DNA of 36,882 nt from Dendronalium phyllosphericum CENA369 (GTDB taxonomy: Bacteria > Cyanobacteriota > Cyanobacteriia > Cyanobacteriales > Nostocaceae): assembly GCF_016056275.1 (NCBI RefSeq), contig NZ_JAECZA010000205.1, positions 1-36,882 of the forward strand. The letters are read 5' to 3'. Positions 7,940-17,974 of this stretch are shown one piece after another; within the stretch, counting starts at the first letter, position 1; the number at the start of each line of letters is the position of its first letter. The position numbers and the translations under genes were made by a program. The notes under the pieces were generated by a model. That model searched no databases. It saw nothing but the letters and a program-made list of their open reading frames with translations, and was not told where the DNA came from.

Positions 7940-10411
7940 TTACTCGATTCCTTGAGGTAATAATTCTCGCTGCTGTTGAGAAGTCACCTGAACGTTACCG
8001 CTGTCATCGACATCAACAACAGCTGTATCGCCTTCCTTGATGCGACCAGACAGAATTTCTTCTGCAAGACTATCTTCCAATAAGCGCATAATCGCCCGGC
8101 GTAAAGGTCTTGCACCATAGCTGGGGCTGTAACCTTCTTGAATCAAGCGGTCTTTGAAGCGTTCGGTGACTTCTAGGTTGATACCTTTTTCTGTCAGGCG
8201 ACCAAACACTTCTTTGAGCATGATATCGGCGATTTGTGTCACTTCGTCTCTGTTCAATTGACGGAAGACGATAATCTCATCCAAGCGGTTGAGGAATTCT
8301 GGACGGAAGTACTGCTTGAGTTCTTCGTTCACCAGAGTTTTAATTCGGTTGTACTGCGATTCGCCAGTATCATCGGCAAATTCAAAACCAATAGTGGAAG
8401 CACCTTTTTCAATAACCTTAGAACCGATATTGGAAGTCAAAATCAGCAAGGTATTCTTAAAGTCAACGGTGCGACCTTTGGCATCGGTTAACCGACCATC
8501 TTCCAAGATTTGCAGCAGCATGTTGAATACATCGGGGTGGGCTTTTTCGATTTCGTCGAATAGCACCACGGTGTAAGGACGGCGACGCACTGCTTCGGTT
8601 AACTGACCGCCTTCGTTGTAACCAACATAACCAGGAGGCGAACCAATCAACTTACTAACGGTGTGACGCTCCATGTATTCCGACATATCCAAGCGGATCA
8701 TTGCTTCTTCAGAACCGAAGAAGTAAGACGCTAAGGATTTCGCTAGCTCGGTTTTACCTACCCCGGTAGGCCCGGAGAAGACAAAGCTGGCGATGGGTCG
8801 ATTGGGATTTTTCAAACCGACACGAGCGCGACGGATGGCGCGTGAAACTGCCTTCACAGCATCTTCTTGTCCGATTAAACGCTGATGCAAGGTGTCTTCC
8901 ATGTGCAACAGCTTCTCGGACTCAGATTCGGTGAGTTTGTTCACTGGTACGCCTGTCCAGGAAGCGACGATGTGGGCAATGTCCTCTTCGGTGACTACAG
9001 GTTCTTCGCCTTCTGTACCAGAAGCATTGGTTTTGCTTTGAGCAATGGCGCGGATTTCGGCTTTGATTTCCATTTCCCGATCGCGCAGTTCCCCAGCTCT
9101 ATCAAAGTCTTGGGAACGCACGGCATCATCTTTTTCTTTGAGGATTTGCCGTAGTTCTTTGTCTAACTCTTTGGCTGCGGGTGGCAGTTGGGAGTTAATC
9201 AAGCGCACGCGGGAACCAGCTTCATCAATCAAGTCGATGGCTTTATCTGGCAAGTAGCGATCGCTAATATATCTATCGGATAGCTTCGCCGCTGCCACCA
9301 AGGCTTCATCGGAGATTTTCAGCTTGTGATGTTGCTCGTAGCGATCGCGCAGACCGTACAAAATTTCGATTGTTTCATCGACAGTGGGTTCGCCTACCAT
9401 GACTGGCTGGAAGCGACGCTCTAAGGCTGCATCCCGCTCGATGTGCTTGCGGTATTCATCCAAGGTGGTCGCGCCGATGCACTGCAATTCACCTCTAGCC
9501 AAAGCTGGTTTGAGGATATTTGCTGCGTCAATGGCTCCTTCTGCCGCGCCTGCGCCAATTAAGGTGTGAACTTCGTCAATTACGAGAATGACATTGCCCG
9601 CCTGGCGAATCTCATCCATGATTTTCTTCAGGCGTTCTTCAAATTCACCCCGGTACTTGGTTCCAGCTACTAGTAAGCCGATATCCAGTGTGACTACACG
9701 CTTATCTTCTAAGATGTCGGGTACATCTTTGTTAGCGATGCGCGATGCTAGACCTTCAGCGATCGCGGTTTTACCTACCCCAGGCTCACCAATCAGCACG
9801 GGGTTGTTTTTAGTCCGACGACCCAAAATCTGAATTACGCGCTCGATTTCTTTAGCACGTCCTACCACTGGATCGAGCTTATTGTCCGTCGCCATTTGGG
9901 TGAGGTTCGAGCCAAATTCATCCAAGGTTGGAGTTTTGGTACGTCCTGACTGACCGCCAGGGGCACCAACTTCGGCTGTTTCTCCCAGCATCCGAATGAC
10001 TTGGGTTCTTACCTTAGATAGATCCACACCGAGGTTTTCTAGCACCCTGGCTGCCACACCTTCCCCTTCCCGGATCAGGCCCAACAACAGATGCTCGGTG
10101 CCAATGTAGTTATGTCCTAATTGGCGCGCTTCCTCTAAGGAGAGTTCTAGAACTCGCTTTGCCCGTGGCGTAAACGGTATTTCCACGGCAACAAAGCCCG
10201 AACCCCGGCCTATGATTTTTTCTACTTCAATTCGGGCATCTTTGAGATTGACACCCATGGATTTCAACACCTTGGCCGCTACGCCGGTTCCTTCTCCAAT
10301 TAGACCCAAGAGGATCTGTTCGGTTCCGACGAAATTGTGACCTAGACGGCGGGCCTCTTCTTGGGCCAGCATGATTACCTTAATGGCTTTTTCTGTGAAG
10401 CGTTCAAACAT
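7940..10411 (-). CDS. clpC: ClpC, AAA+ unfoldase of the Clp protease
   Basis: HSP100 chaperone that unfolds substrates and feeds them to ClpP-type peptidases. The duplicated Clp N-domain is at about 4-145 ([15 protein letters not shown] and [15 protein letters not shown]). AAA module 1 has Walker A GEPGVGKT (208-215) and Walker [16 protein letters not shown]/middle domain with coiled coil spans about 405-460 ([18 protein letters not shown]). AAA module 2 has Walker A GPTGVGKT (547-554) followed by [13 protein letters not shown]. The 823-residue length matches cyanobacterial and plastid ClpC. The start ATG at 10411 opens straight into the N-domain ([20 protein letters not shown]). It is monocistronic and ends in a strong terminator. 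It is convergent with the kinase gene. Confidence 0.98.
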   Translation of the reverse strand: MFERFTEKAIKVIMLAQEEARRLGHNFVGTEQILLGLIGEGTGVAAKVLKSMGVNLKDARIEVEKIIGRGSGFVAVEIPFTPRAKRVLELSLEEARQLGHNYIGTEHLLLGLIREGEGVAARVLENLGVDLSKVRTQVIRMLGETAEVGAPGGQSGRTKTPTLDEFGSNLTQMATDNKLDPVVGRAKEIERVIQILGRRTKNNPVLIGEPGVGKTAIAEGLASRIANKDVPDILEDKRVVTLDIGLLVAGTKYRGEFEERLKKIMDEIRQAGNVILVIDEVHTLIGAGAAEGAIDAANILKPALARGELQCIGATTLDEYRKHIERDAALERRFQPVMVGEPTVDETIEILYGLRDRYEQHHKLKISDEALVAAAKLSDRYISDRYLPDKAIDLIDEAGSRVRLINSQLPPAAKELDKELRQILKEKDDAVRSQDFDRAGELRDREMEIKAEIRAIAQSKTNASGTEGEEPVVTEEDIAHIVASWTGVPVNKLTESESEKLLHMEDTLHQRLIGQEDAVKAVSRAIRRARVGLKNPNRPIASFVFSGPTGVGKTELAKSLASYFFGSEEAMIRLDMSEYMERHTVSKLIGSPPGYVGYNEGGQLTEAVRRRPYTVVLFDEIEKAHPDVFNMLLQILEDGRLTDAKGRTVDFKNTLLILTSNIGSKVIEKGASTIGFEFADDTGESQYNRIKTLVNEELKQYFRPEFLNRLDEIIVFRQLNRDEVTQIADIMLKEVFGRLTEKGINLEVTERFKDRLIQEGYSPSYGARPLRRAIMRLLEDSLAEEILSGRIKEGDTAVVDVDDSGNVQVTSQQQRELLPQGIE

Positions 10412-10798
10412 ATAACATTGATCCCATCACCTGCGTCGTGCCGGTACGCTGATTTTAGCACAGGCTAGGCTTTTGGATGCCTGTATAAAGATTATAGACA
10501 TGACAACATGTATCATCCAAATTGATGATACTATTGCTCACTATTCATTACTTTTTGTGTAGCTGCCGTACTGAGGAGCTTGAATTTATCGGCATTTCTG
10601 GGTTTGACTACACGCAGCCGCCCATTGCGAGTGAAGACTTATTTTGCCAGTCACAAATACTAATTATTAACATATCTACACGCTCAAATTCAACAATATT
10701 AAGCACTGATATATTATTTCAATAATAAAATTTTCTTTAATTAAAAATAATCATGAAATTTCCAGGAACATGGGAATGCGATGGCAAAACTACTATGA
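10412..10798. other. Intergenic region upstream of clpC
   Basis: 387 bp between the clpC start and the rimI stop, both on the minus strand. It presumably carries the clpC promoter. A 67-codon plus-strand frame at 10522-10725 has no ribosome binding site and unlikely composition, so I do not call it. No RNA gene, repeat or convincing hairpin was seen. Confidence 0.5.
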
Positions 10799-11350
10799 CT
10801 ATAAAAGCAGCTGCCAAGAAGATTTGCTAAGGCGTTCGCTAACAAGATTGTGCCAGTCGCTCAAAGTTTTTTGAAATTTTGGCTTTTGCAAATCTGAAAG
10901 CCAAAGAATCAGAGCATCTTCGCCATTGTCTTGGTAATAACGTCGCCGCCGTCCGGCTGTTTTGAAGCCAAATTTTTGATACAAAGATATTGCAGCTAGG
11001 TTAGAAGCTCGGACTTCGAGAGTAGCTCGCTCTAAGCCGCGATCGCTAGCTGTCTTTAGCAGAGAATATAGTAAAGCTTGCCCCAAACCTTGACGCTGAT
11101 ATTGGGGATGAACTGCCAAAATTGTAATGTGGGCTTCCTCTAAAATTGACCAAAAGCAAACCATTCCCAGCAGTTTAGTCCTAGAAATAGGAGAAAATAA
11201 GCCGAGTAAGTCACTGTTAGGACTAGCTAACTCGCGTTGGTACCCCTCAAGAGTCCATAGACCCCCAAAGCAGATTGCATCTAGTTCGAGGATTGCGTTC
11301 AAATCTTCTAAGGTCAGCAATTTAAGTTTTAAGTCTAAATAAGATCGCAT
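10799..11350 (-). CDS. rimI: Ribosomal-protein-alanine N-acetyltransferase RimI (GNAT)
   Basis: GNAT-fold N-acetyltransferase of the RimI type, which acetylates protein N termini (ribosomal S18 in E. coli). The acetyl-CoA-binding motif A is visible as ILAVHPQYQRQGLGQALLYSLL. It is followed by ERATLEVRASNLAAISLYQKFGF, the standard RimI block for substrate and cofactor contact. At 183 residues it is longer than E. coli RimI (about 148), with an N-terminal and a C-terminal extension. Its place upstream of lysA and near clpC is a recurrent cyanobacterial arrangement, from memory. The ATG at 11350 is the only reasonable start. Confidence 0.88.
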   Translation of the reverse strand: MRSYLDLKLKLLTLEDLNAILELDAICFGGLWTLEGYQRELASPNSDLLGLFSPISRTKLLGMVCFWSILEEAHITILAVHPQYQRQGLGQALLYSLLKTASDRGLERATLEVRASNLAAISLYQKFGFKTAGRRRRYYQDNGEDALILWLSDLQKPKFQKTLSDWHNLVSERLSKSSWQLLL

Positions 11351-11726
11351 TTAGTTTGGATAAGGTTACAAACTCATTGTCAAGAATCGGGTGTGGGGTG
11401 TGGCGCAACGGGTGTAGTGAAGACTGCACCATCTGGGGGCTTGGAACCCCTACCAATGCTATCGTCTTGAAAAGCTTAAAATTGTACCACATACGGTTGA
11501 TTGGGGCTATCTCTTTCCCCACACCCCATACCCCACACCCTACACCCCGCCCCAACAGGGCTTGGTCAACAACAAGAGAGCAAAGGTCTGAATTCCTTTG
11601 AGAACATTACCTTCTGTCTATTGCTTCCTGCATGGCTGCCTTCTTCTCAGTTGGCGAAATTAGGTAAACTGAGAATCGGGTGACTTACTCGCGCCCGTAA
11701 TTTGAGCAAGGAAAACTTACATAGTT
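11351..11726. repeat. Divergent rimI-lysA spacer with inverted G-rich/C-rich repeats
   Basis: 376 bp between divergent rimI and lysA. It contains a G-rich short repeat at 11388-11415 (GGGTGTGGGGTGTGG) and its complement at 11517-11549 (CCCCACACCCCATACCCC and following). The two could pair into a long hairpin around a loop of about 100 nt. No gene is visible. Promoters for both flanking genes must lie here, but I cannot place them. Confidence 0.55.
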
Positions 11727-13142
11727 ATGGTATCGACTCACCCCACTGGGGTTAAACATGCTGGTATTCAGTATTTACCTCAAAGGCGTAGCCCAGACAT
11801 AAAACTCTCGCCCAACCAGGAACTTTTACCTTTGAGCGCTAGAGTTAATAGTCATGATTTCCTGGAAATTGGTGGGTGTGATGTCACAACCCTAGTTCGG
11901 CAGTTTGGTTCACCTTTATATATTTTAGATGAAGAAACTTTGCGAACTGCTTGTCAACAATACCGAGATACTTTCAAACGATATTACCAAGGTGAATCTC
12001 AGGTAGTATATGCTTCCAAAGCATGGAATTGCCTAGCTGTTTGCGCTATTGCCAATAGTGAAGGTTTAGGAATCGATGTCGCCTCTGGAGGCGAACTTTA
12101 CACAGCACTCACTGCTGGTGTCAGTCCCGATAAAATTTACTTCCACGGAAATAATAAATCTCGTGCAGAATTACTTTACGCAATTGACTCTGGTATCAAT
12201 GTTGTCGCAGATAACTGGTATGAGTTGCAAACTCTAGTTGAATTAGCATCAGAGGAACAGCCTGTCCGCATCTTGTTACGTTTGACACCTGGTATTGATT
12301 GTCATACCCATGAATACATTCGTACTGGTCGATTAGATAGTAAATTTGGCTTCGATCCAAACGATTTGGATAAAGTGTTTACTTTTGTAAGTCAGCAACC
12401 AGCTCTAAATTGCGTGGGAGTACACGCTCATATTGGTTCGCAAATTTTTGAACGCCAACCACATCGAGATTTGGCTGCTTTGATGGTGCAGTGGTTAACT
12501 AAAGCTGCCAGCTATGGTTTAACTCTGACAGAGTTAGATGTTGGTGGCGGCTTGGGTGTTAATTATACAGAATCAGACGATCCACCCAGCATCGAAGAGT
12601 GGGTAATACCAATTTGTGAAGTGATTCAAGAAGCTTGTGCGGCAGAAAATTTACCTTTGCCAAAATTACTTTGCGAACCTGGGCGATCGCTAATTGCTAA
12701 CTCTACCGTTACAGCTTATACTATCGGTTCAGCAAAAGTTATTCCTGACATCCGTACTTATGTAGCGGTGGATGGAGGATTATCCGATAATCCGCGTCCA
12801 ATTACTTACCAGTCAGTTTACCGGGCAGTAGTTGCCAACAAAATGTCCGCTCATCTAACACAAACAGTAACAATTGCTGGTAAGCATTGTGAATCAGGAG
12901 ATGTTTTAATTAAAGATGCCCAACTGCCAAAAACTCAACCAGGAGATATTCTCGTAGTAATGGGAACTGGTGCGTACAATTACAGTATGGCATCTAACTA
13001 CAACCGCTTACCCCGACCGGCAGCAGTTGTAGTGGCGAATGGCGAAGCAAATTTGATTTTGCAACGCGAAACTTACCAAGACTTGATTCGGCAAGATCGC
13101 CTACCGGCAAGACTGAAGAAGGATGTAGACACGAAGCGGTGA
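11727..13142 (+). CDS. lysA: Diaminopimelate decarboxylase
   Basis: PLP-dependent enzyme that converts meso-diaminopimelate to L-lysine, the last step of the pathway. It is an alanine-racemase-type barrel plus C-terminal beta domain. The PLP lysine is Lys98 in VVYASKAWNCLAV. Other family motifs are GLGIDVASGGELYTAL, VGVHAHIGSQIF, LDVGGGLGVNY, CEPGRSLIANS (phosphate binding) and the catalytic cysteine motif GKHCESGDVL. The Tyr of MGTGAYNYSMASNYN is also present. Length 471 includes an N-terminal extension of about 40 residues; a downstream start is possible. Its position before cdaA and uppS is typical of cyanobacteria. Confidence 0.96.
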   Translation: MVSTHPTGVKHAGIQYLPQRRSPDIKLSPNQELLPLSARVNSHDFLEIGGCDVTTLVRQFGSPLYILDEETLRTACQQYRDTFKRYYQGESQVVYASKAWNCLAVCAIANSEGLGIDVASGGELYTALTAGVSPDKIYFHGNNKSRAELLYAIDSGINVVADNWYELQTLVELASEEQPVRILLRLTPGIDCHTHEYIRTGRLDSKFGFDPNDLDKVFTFVSQQPALNCVGVHAHIGSQIFERQPHRDLAALMVQWLTKAASYGLTLTELDVGGGLGVNYTESDDPPSIEEWVIPICEVIQEACAAENLPLPKLLCEPGRSLIANSTVTAYTIGSAKVIPDIRTYVAVDGGLSDNPRPITYQSVYRAVVANKMSAHLTQTVTIAGKHCESGDVLIKDAQLPKTQPGDILVVMGTGAYNYSMASNYNRLPRPAAVVVANGEANLILQRETYQDLIRQDRLPARLKKDVDTKR

Positions 13143-13595
13143 ACCAACGCCACTTGGGGGTTTCCATACCACTTCCTACCCTAGCCTGCGGCAACTCTCT
13201 TTAAGGGAACGGAAAGCTTTCAACGAACAAGTCGGCAATAGCCAACGGCAGTGATTTCAACGGAGGGAACCTCCCTCCGGGTGATGTGCCTTTGTAGCTA
13301 ACAACGAAGGTACATCACCCGTTCGGCGAAGCCATTCTGGAATAGTAAGTAGGGCTTGCCTGAGGCTAGGATAAAGACTGTTCGGTTTTAGCCGTTCCTA
13401 AAAGGGAGGATGAAATATCTAAAGGTGAAGGATAAGGATGAAAATTTTCAATTTCAAACTTTATAGCTTCATATTTTGTAACTTTACACTTCATCCTTTA
13501 TACTTTATCCTACCCTTCTCTTGGCAAAGATGCTGCGCGAACGGTAACGGCAAAGCCGTACATACTTCACACTTCATCCTTTCACACCAGATGTC
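13143..13595. other. Intergenic region with inverted repeats, lysA-cdaA
   Basis: 453 bp without a gene. 13279-13292 (GGGTGATGTGCCTT) and 13307-13320 (AAGGTACATCACCC) form a 14-bp stem with one mismatch and a 14-nt loop. This may end lysA transcription, although no T-run follows. Farther on, CTTCATCCTTTA-type motifs recur (about 13490-13510 and 13571-13582) and face an inverted relative near 13425-13442 (AAGGATAAGGATGAA). The pattern is that of decayed dispersed repeats. A promoter for cdaA must lie near 13500-13590. Confidence 0.55.
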
Positions 13596-14519
13596 ATGAG
13601 AGATTGGTGGAAGCAATGGCTGACAAACCTGGGATGGTCGCAGTCCTTGCTGCTTGGGACTTTGGATATCGTGTTTGTGCTGGCGCTGACGTACACGATC
13701 CTAGTCATTATTAACGAGCGCCGGACATTGTGGATGGTGCGGGGATTTATTATTTTAATGTTAGCTTCGGCACTCAGTAATAAATTGGGATTGCCACTGC
13801 TAAATTTTGTACTAGAAAAGTTGGTGATTGGCTGTGCTGTAGCGATGGCAGTTGCTCTCCAATCAGAGTTTCGCCGTTTTTTGGAACAATTAGGACGTGG
13901 TGAATTCCGGCAGTTATTTCAACCATCCAATCTGTCAGTCCCCAAGTCTGATAGTGTGATTGATGAAATTGTGGAAGCAGTTAAAGAACTCTCAAAAAAC
14001 CGCATTGGAGCTTTGCTGATTTTGGAAACAACTGGCCCAATTGATGAGCGGGATTTTTCTGTGCCTGGAGTCAAGTTAAATGCTGATGTTTCTAAGGAAT
14101 TGATCCAAACAATTTTTCAACCAAAAACTCTATTACACGACGGGGCGACGTTGATTCGTGGCTCGCGGATTGCGTCATCAGGTATAATTTTACCACTTTC
14201 GGGACGTACCGCCTCGCGCCAGTTAGGCACACGACATCGAGCGGCGATGGGAATTACTGAGAGGGTTGAAAATTGTATTTGTGTCGTGGTATCAGAAGAA
14301 ACGGGTTCTATTTCCTTAGCGGAACGGGGAACTCTAAATAGACCGCTGACGATTAGGAAACTCAAAGAGTCATTAGAGGCTCGATTGTCTCCCGCTGTAG
14401 ATCGGGAAGCTGTTGCTCCTGGTTTATTTAGTTTGGGTCGTCAGCTTGGTGGTAAGGCATTAACACTGGTTTCACGTTTACTCGGATTACCATCGACCGC
14501 CTCTCGAGATAAAAAATGA
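13596..14519 (+). CDS. cdaA: Membrane-bound diadenylate cyclase CdaA
   Basis: Makes cyclic di-AMP from two ATP. Three N-terminal transmembrane helices (about residues 18-39, 46-62 and 72-89) are followed by a DAC domain. The catalytic DGA motif is at 182-184 ([11 protein letters not shown]) and the RHR motif at 213-215 ([10 protein letters not shown]), both intact, so activity is expected. Length 307 includes a C-terminal tail of about 40 residues after the DAC core. The stop overlaps the uppS start (ATGA), implying translational coupling. In cyanobacteria c-di-AMP is linked to osmotic and potassium balance and to day-night metabolism. No CdaR or GlmM gene is adjacent. Confidence 0.95.
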   Translation: MRDWWKQWLTNLGWSQSLLLGTLDIVFVLALTYTILVIINERRTLWMVRGFIILMLASALSNKLGLPLLNFVLEKLVIGCAVAMAVALQSEFRRFLEQLGRGEFRQLFQPSNLSVPKSDSVIDEIVEAVKELSKNRIGALLILETTGPIDERDFSVPGVKLNADVSKELIQTIFQPKTLLHDGATLIRGSRIASSGIILPLSGRTASRQLGTRHRAAMGITERVENCICVVVSEETGSISLAERGTLNRPLTIRKLKESLEARLSPAVDREAVAPGLFSLGRQLGGKALTLVSRLLGLPSTASRDKK

Positions 14520-15265
14520 CAGTACAACAAACTCAACTCCAAGAATTGCCCCCTGATTTGAAACGGGAACTCCTACCTAAGCACGTTGCGGTAATTATGG
14601 ATGGCAATGGTCGATGGGCTAAACGTCAAGGTCTACCTCGAATTATGGGTCATAAGCGAGGAGTGGATGCCCTTAAGGATTTGCTGCGCTGTTGTCAAGA
14701 TTGGGGAATTCAAGCGCTGACAGCTTATGCTTTTTCGACTGAGAACTGGAAAAGACCTCAAGAAGAAGTAGATTTTTTGATGACTTTGTTTCAAAGAGTT
14801 TTGCGCCAAGAGTTGCGCGAAATGGTTGAGGAGAACGTACAAATTCAGTTTGTTGGCAATTTACATGCACTGCCGCGATCGCTGCAAGCAGAAATTTCTC
14901 GTTCGATGGAAGCAACCAAGAATAATCGTGGTATCCGGTTTTCTGTAGCAACTAATTATGGCGGACGACAAGAAATTTTACAAGCTTGTCGGGCGATCGC
15001 CGAAAAAGTTCAGCAAGGTCTGTTGCAACCCAATGAAATTGATGAAAAAGTATTTGAACGCCATCTATACACAGCAGGAATCACCGATCCAGATTTGTTA
15101 ATCCGTACCAGTGGAGAAATGCGCCTCTCAAATTTTCTGCTTTGGCAAATGGCTTATGGAGAAATTTATATCACCGATACCCTCTGGCCTGATTTTGACC
15201 GCACTAAATTTCACCAAGCCTTATGTGCTTACCAGCAAAGAGAGCGAAGATTTGGGAAAATTTAG
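14516..15265 (+). CDS. uppS: Isoprenyl transferase (undecaprenyl diphosphate synthase)
   Basis: Cis-prenyltransferase that extends farnesyl diphosphate to undecaprenyl diphosphate, the lipid carrier for peptidoglycan and surface glycans. Signature motifs: [19 protein letters not shown] (catalytic Asp29), [24 protein letters not shown] and, near the end, [20 protein letters not shown] followed by [14 protein letters not shown]. Length 249 is normal. The ATG overlaps the cdaA stop by 4 bp. The shared unit ties c-di-AMP synthesis to envelope precursor supply. Confidence 0.97.
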   Translation: MTVQQTQLQELPPDLKRELLPKHVAVIMDGNGRWAKRQGLPRIMGHKRGVDALKDLLRCCQDWGIQALTAYAFSTENWKRPQEEVDFLMTLFQRVLRQELREMVEENVQIQFVGNLHALPRSLQAEISRSMEATKNNRGIRFSVATNYGGRQEILQACRAIAEKVQQGLLQPNEIDEKVFERHLYTAGITDPDLLIRTSGEMRLSNFLLWQMAYGEIYITDTLWPDFDRTKFHQALCAYQQRERRFGKI

Positions 15266-15325
15266 GGATTGGGGACTAGGGACTGGTAAGACTTTCTTTG
15301 CCAATCGCCAATCGCCGATCCCTAT

Positions 15326-15598
15326 TTACGGCCCGGAAAAAACTGCTTGTTCTATGTCTTCTCGACTCAGGGAATACTTGAACGAACGCTGAATATCTTG
15401 TCCGTTGTCACCAGCTTGGACGTATCGAACTACAATTTGCTCAATATCGAGCCACAGTTCGGCTTGCCAGCTGGGTCGTTGTATGCGCCAGCAATGTAAC
15501 TCGGTTTCATCTTGTTGACAGCCTTGGTCTTTCAACCACTGCTCAATTTGCGGTAGGGGATGACTATAGAGTGGGGTATCAGGTGGAAGAAAAGACAT
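15326..15598 (-). CDS. DUF3143 family protein
   Basis: A 90-residue soluble protein resembling the cyanobacterial/plastid DUF3143 family. Its start, SFLPPDTPLYSHPLPQIEQW, matches the family opening as I remember it, followed by LRDQGC-like and ELWLDIEQIVVRY segments. Function unknown. It lies 21 bp after the J-domain gene in the same direction, so the two are probably co-transcribed. It converges on uppS across a 60-bp spacer of short repeats. Confidence 0.8.
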   Translation of the reverse strand: MSFLPPDTPLYSHPLPQIEQWLKDQGCQQDETELHCWRIQRPSWQAELWLDIEQIVVRYVQAGDNGQDIQRSFKYSLSREDIEQAVFSGP

Positions 15599-15619
15599 AA
15601 TAATTTTAGATTTGGGATT

Positions 15620-16183
15620 TTAGATGGGAAAATTTTTAATTTCCCAAGGGATAATCAGTTGCGATACATGGGTAATTGGCTTTTGTAATGCTGGATTTGG
15701 TTGCAGCTGCGTTTGAAAAGCAGCTTCACCACGAGTCAAGCCTATGCCGATCGCTAGCAGCAGACAACCTAAAATGGTTAATCCCATAATAAACAAAGCA
15801 AAAATTTCACCAGAAGAGAGGGGGCGATCGGTTGCATCTAAGTAAGCTGATTTCGAGTAATCATAAGAACTAGAGACAGGACGGTTCAAGTCAGGGGGTG
15901 GTTGAACTACCGCAAAGCGCGAATAACCAATTCTCAGGTCATAGTTGAGTCGGCGTTCTGGATTGCTAAGAGTAGCATAGGCTTCGTTAATTTGCTGAAA
16001 TTTAATAGTAGCGACAGCAGCAGGCAAGTCTGTAGTATCAGGATGATAGCGTTTGCTCAGTTCCCGATAAGCACGACGAATGTCTATTACCGATGCTGAG
16101 GGATGCAGTCCTAGCAGGAAGTAATATGTGGATTCACTCCTTTGTGGCATTGCCCCATGATGATTCACGGCTGTTTGAGTCAC
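15620..16183 (-). CDS. Membrane-anchored J-domain protein
   Basis: Hsp40-like co-chaperone with an N-terminal J domain (about residues 18-85), including YYFLLGLHPSASVIDIRRAY and the HPD tripeptide at 47-49 that stimulates Hsp70 ATPase. After a linker, one strong transmembrane segment follows (about 126-147, FALFIMGLTILGCLLLAIGI). There is no zinc finger and no substrate-binding C-terminal domain, so it should recruit an Hsp70 to a membrane rather than bind clients itself. It is upstream of, and probably co-transcribed with, the DUF3143 gene. Met12 is an alternative start. Confidence 0.85.
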   Translation of the reverse strand: MTQTAVNHHGAMPQRSESTYYFLLGLHPSASVIDIRRAYRELSKRYHPDTTDLPAAVATIKFQQINEAYATLSNPERRLNYDLRIGYSRFAVVQPPPDLNRPVSSSYDYSKSAYLDATDRPLSSGEIFALFIMGLTILGCLLLAIGIGLTRGEAAFQTQLQPNPALQKPITHVSQLIIPWEIKNFPI

Positions 16184-16829
16184 CTTGCGATCGAGTTTTT
16201 TCTAATATTGTAAACCTCCTCATAACTGGAGACTAGGGGCTGGACTAGTGGTCTGCCAAGGAAACTTTGCTTGGTTAAAAATTCTCCGCGTCCCCATATC
16301 CCCGCGTCTCCCGAAGTTCAGATCGCCGGAAGCCGGCGCTCCGACTTCTCTCCGTGTCAGCCTTAACCCAGCAATTTTGGGTTGGTGGAGTAATAGTGGT
16401 GCGTTAGATAAACTTGGCGTAGTGGTAAGCAGATGGTTGGCAGATTACTAAAGAATGGGTATTTAGTTATCTCTGTTTTGCTGTTTTTTTGTCTCTTATA
16501 TTCAAATTGCAGCTTTTTCCCTATCTAAAGACGGTTTACGGAAAATTGGTTATGATGTTATTAATATATCTAAATTTATGTCTCTTTTTGTAAATAAAAA
16601 TAATTAGATGAAATTAGTCTGCGATCGCTCATCCTTTACTCATAACTTCTCTATAGCCAACAAGGAGGTGCTGCCGCCAAACCAGTAATAGTTGCTCTAA
16701 AAAAAGAATTTACTTCATGCGAAAGCGATGCTTAGTGGTAAGTAAATCGCTTTGCGTCTACGCGTCTACGTAGTATCTAGCTTCGTTAAGCTAACATTAG
16801 CTAAAAAACACAACTTATGTTGCTAATTA
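16184..16829. other. Long intergenic region with decayed repeats
   Basis: 646 bp. Part one (16230-16450) carries C-rich and GCCGGAAGCCGGCGCTCCG-like repeat sequence; a 67-codon frame across it is low in coding character. Part two is AT-rich. A small stem occurs at 16722-16729 / 16746-16753 (AAAGCGAT / ATCGCTTT). No RNA gene or credible protein gene was found. A promoter for the bestrophin gene at 16830 probably lies in the last 100 bp. Confidence 0.5.
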
Positions 16830-17846
16830 ATGAACCGCTCAAATCATACTAATATGAAAAGATTCAAACGGTTTCATGGCAATTCGCAGAACTCTTTAAT
16901 AGACAAGTATCATCTTTATACTGGCGAGAAACTGAACTGGTTCCAAGTAACTTTTCGGCTTGAAAGGGCAATTTTCCCGATCATTTTTCCTTGGGTACTA
17001 TTTTGTAGTATTTATGGGTTTTTAGTCTCATTACTTTACCATTATGATTTACCAATAGCATTTGCGGAATCAAATGGCATCTTGACTAATGCTGTCTTGA
17101 GTTTTAATATTGGCTTTACTTTGTTATTAGTTTTTCGCACAAATACAGCCCATGACAGATTTTGGGAAGGTCGTCAGCTATGGGGGGCTTTAGTTAATAC
17201 ATCTCGTAACTTGACTCGTGGAATTTGGATAATAGTTAAAGATAAAACACCCGAAGATAGATTAGAAAAAGAATCAATACTTCGGCTAGTAGTTGCTTTT
17301 GCGTTTGCAATGAAATTACATCTAAGGTCAGCACCTTTAGACGACCAATTAGCATCATTAATGTCTAAAAAACAATATCTACAACTACAGGAAAGCGACA
17401 ATCGTCCACTAAAAATTGCTTTCTGGATAGGAGATTATTTGCAGTATCAACAAGAGCGTAATTGTCTTGATATCTATCAATTGACTAGCTTACAAGAGTG
17501 TGTAGATGAGTTAGTAGATATTTTAGGTGGCTGCGAACGTATTTTAAAAACGCCCCTACCATTGATATACACTATTAAACTCAGACAATTGTTATTTATT
17601 TTCTGTTTAATATTGCCTCTAGAAGTTGTTAGCTATCTAACTTGGTGGACTGCGCCAGTTATAGCTTTTGTGAGTTTCACATTATTGAGTATCGAACAAA
17701 TTGGCTCAGAGATTGAAGAACCTTTTGGCTTCGATCCAAATGATTTACCATTGAATCGGATTTGCAACACAATAGCAAGCAATGTTGAAGAATTAATCGG
17801 CTTTACTTCTGAATATTACTCGAATCGTCTCTTCAACTTGGAGTAG
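16830..17846 (+). CDS. Bestrophin-family anion channel (first copy)
   Basis: Predicted pentameric anion channel of the bestrophin (UPF0187) family. Four hydrophobic stretches lie at about residues 46-70, 86-105, 243-262 and 266-287. The family signature VFRTNTAHDRFWEGRQLWG (101-119) is clear. So is the C-terminal block IEQIGSEIEEPFGFDPNDLPL, which corresponds to the calcium-clasp acidic region in animal bestrophins. Length 338 is longer than the second copy because of about 35 extra N-terminal residues; Met9 is an alternative start. Plant and cyanobacterial relatives are proposed to pass chloride or bicarbonate across thylakoid or plasma membranes. Confidence 0.88.
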   Translation: MNRSNHTNMKRFKRFHGNSQNSLIDKYHLYTGEKLNWFQVTFRLERAIFPIIFPWVLFCSIYGFLVSLLYHYDLPIAFAESNGILTNAVLSFNIGFTLLLVFRTNTAHDRFWEGRQLWGALVNTSRNLTRGIWIIVKDKTPEDRLEKESILRLVVAFAFAMKLHLRSAPLDDQLASLMSKKQYLQLQESDNRPLKIAFWIGDYLQYQQERNCLDIYQLTSLQECVDELVDILGGCERILKTPLPLIYTIKLRQLLFIFCLILPLEVVSYLTWWTAPVIAFVSFTLLSIEQIGSEIEEPFGFDPNDLPLNRICNTIASNVEELIGFTSEYYSNRLFNLE

Positions 17847-17974
17847 CTGTGGAAGAGAAAGGTTTATCTTACAGGAGTTAACAGCTATTCAACATATCAT
17901 AACTGTAAAGAAAGTTGAGGATTTGTAACAACTCCTGATGCGATCGCAATATCAATTTTTGCGATACCTCGTGT

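Noticed and set aside
10522-10725. 67-codon plus-strand frame upstream of clpC
   Set aside because: No ribosome binding site, no recognisable protein character, and it lies in the probable clpC promoter region.
16248-16451. 67-codon frame in the spacer before the first bestrophin
   Set aside because: It spans C-rich dispersed repeat sequence and lacks coding character.
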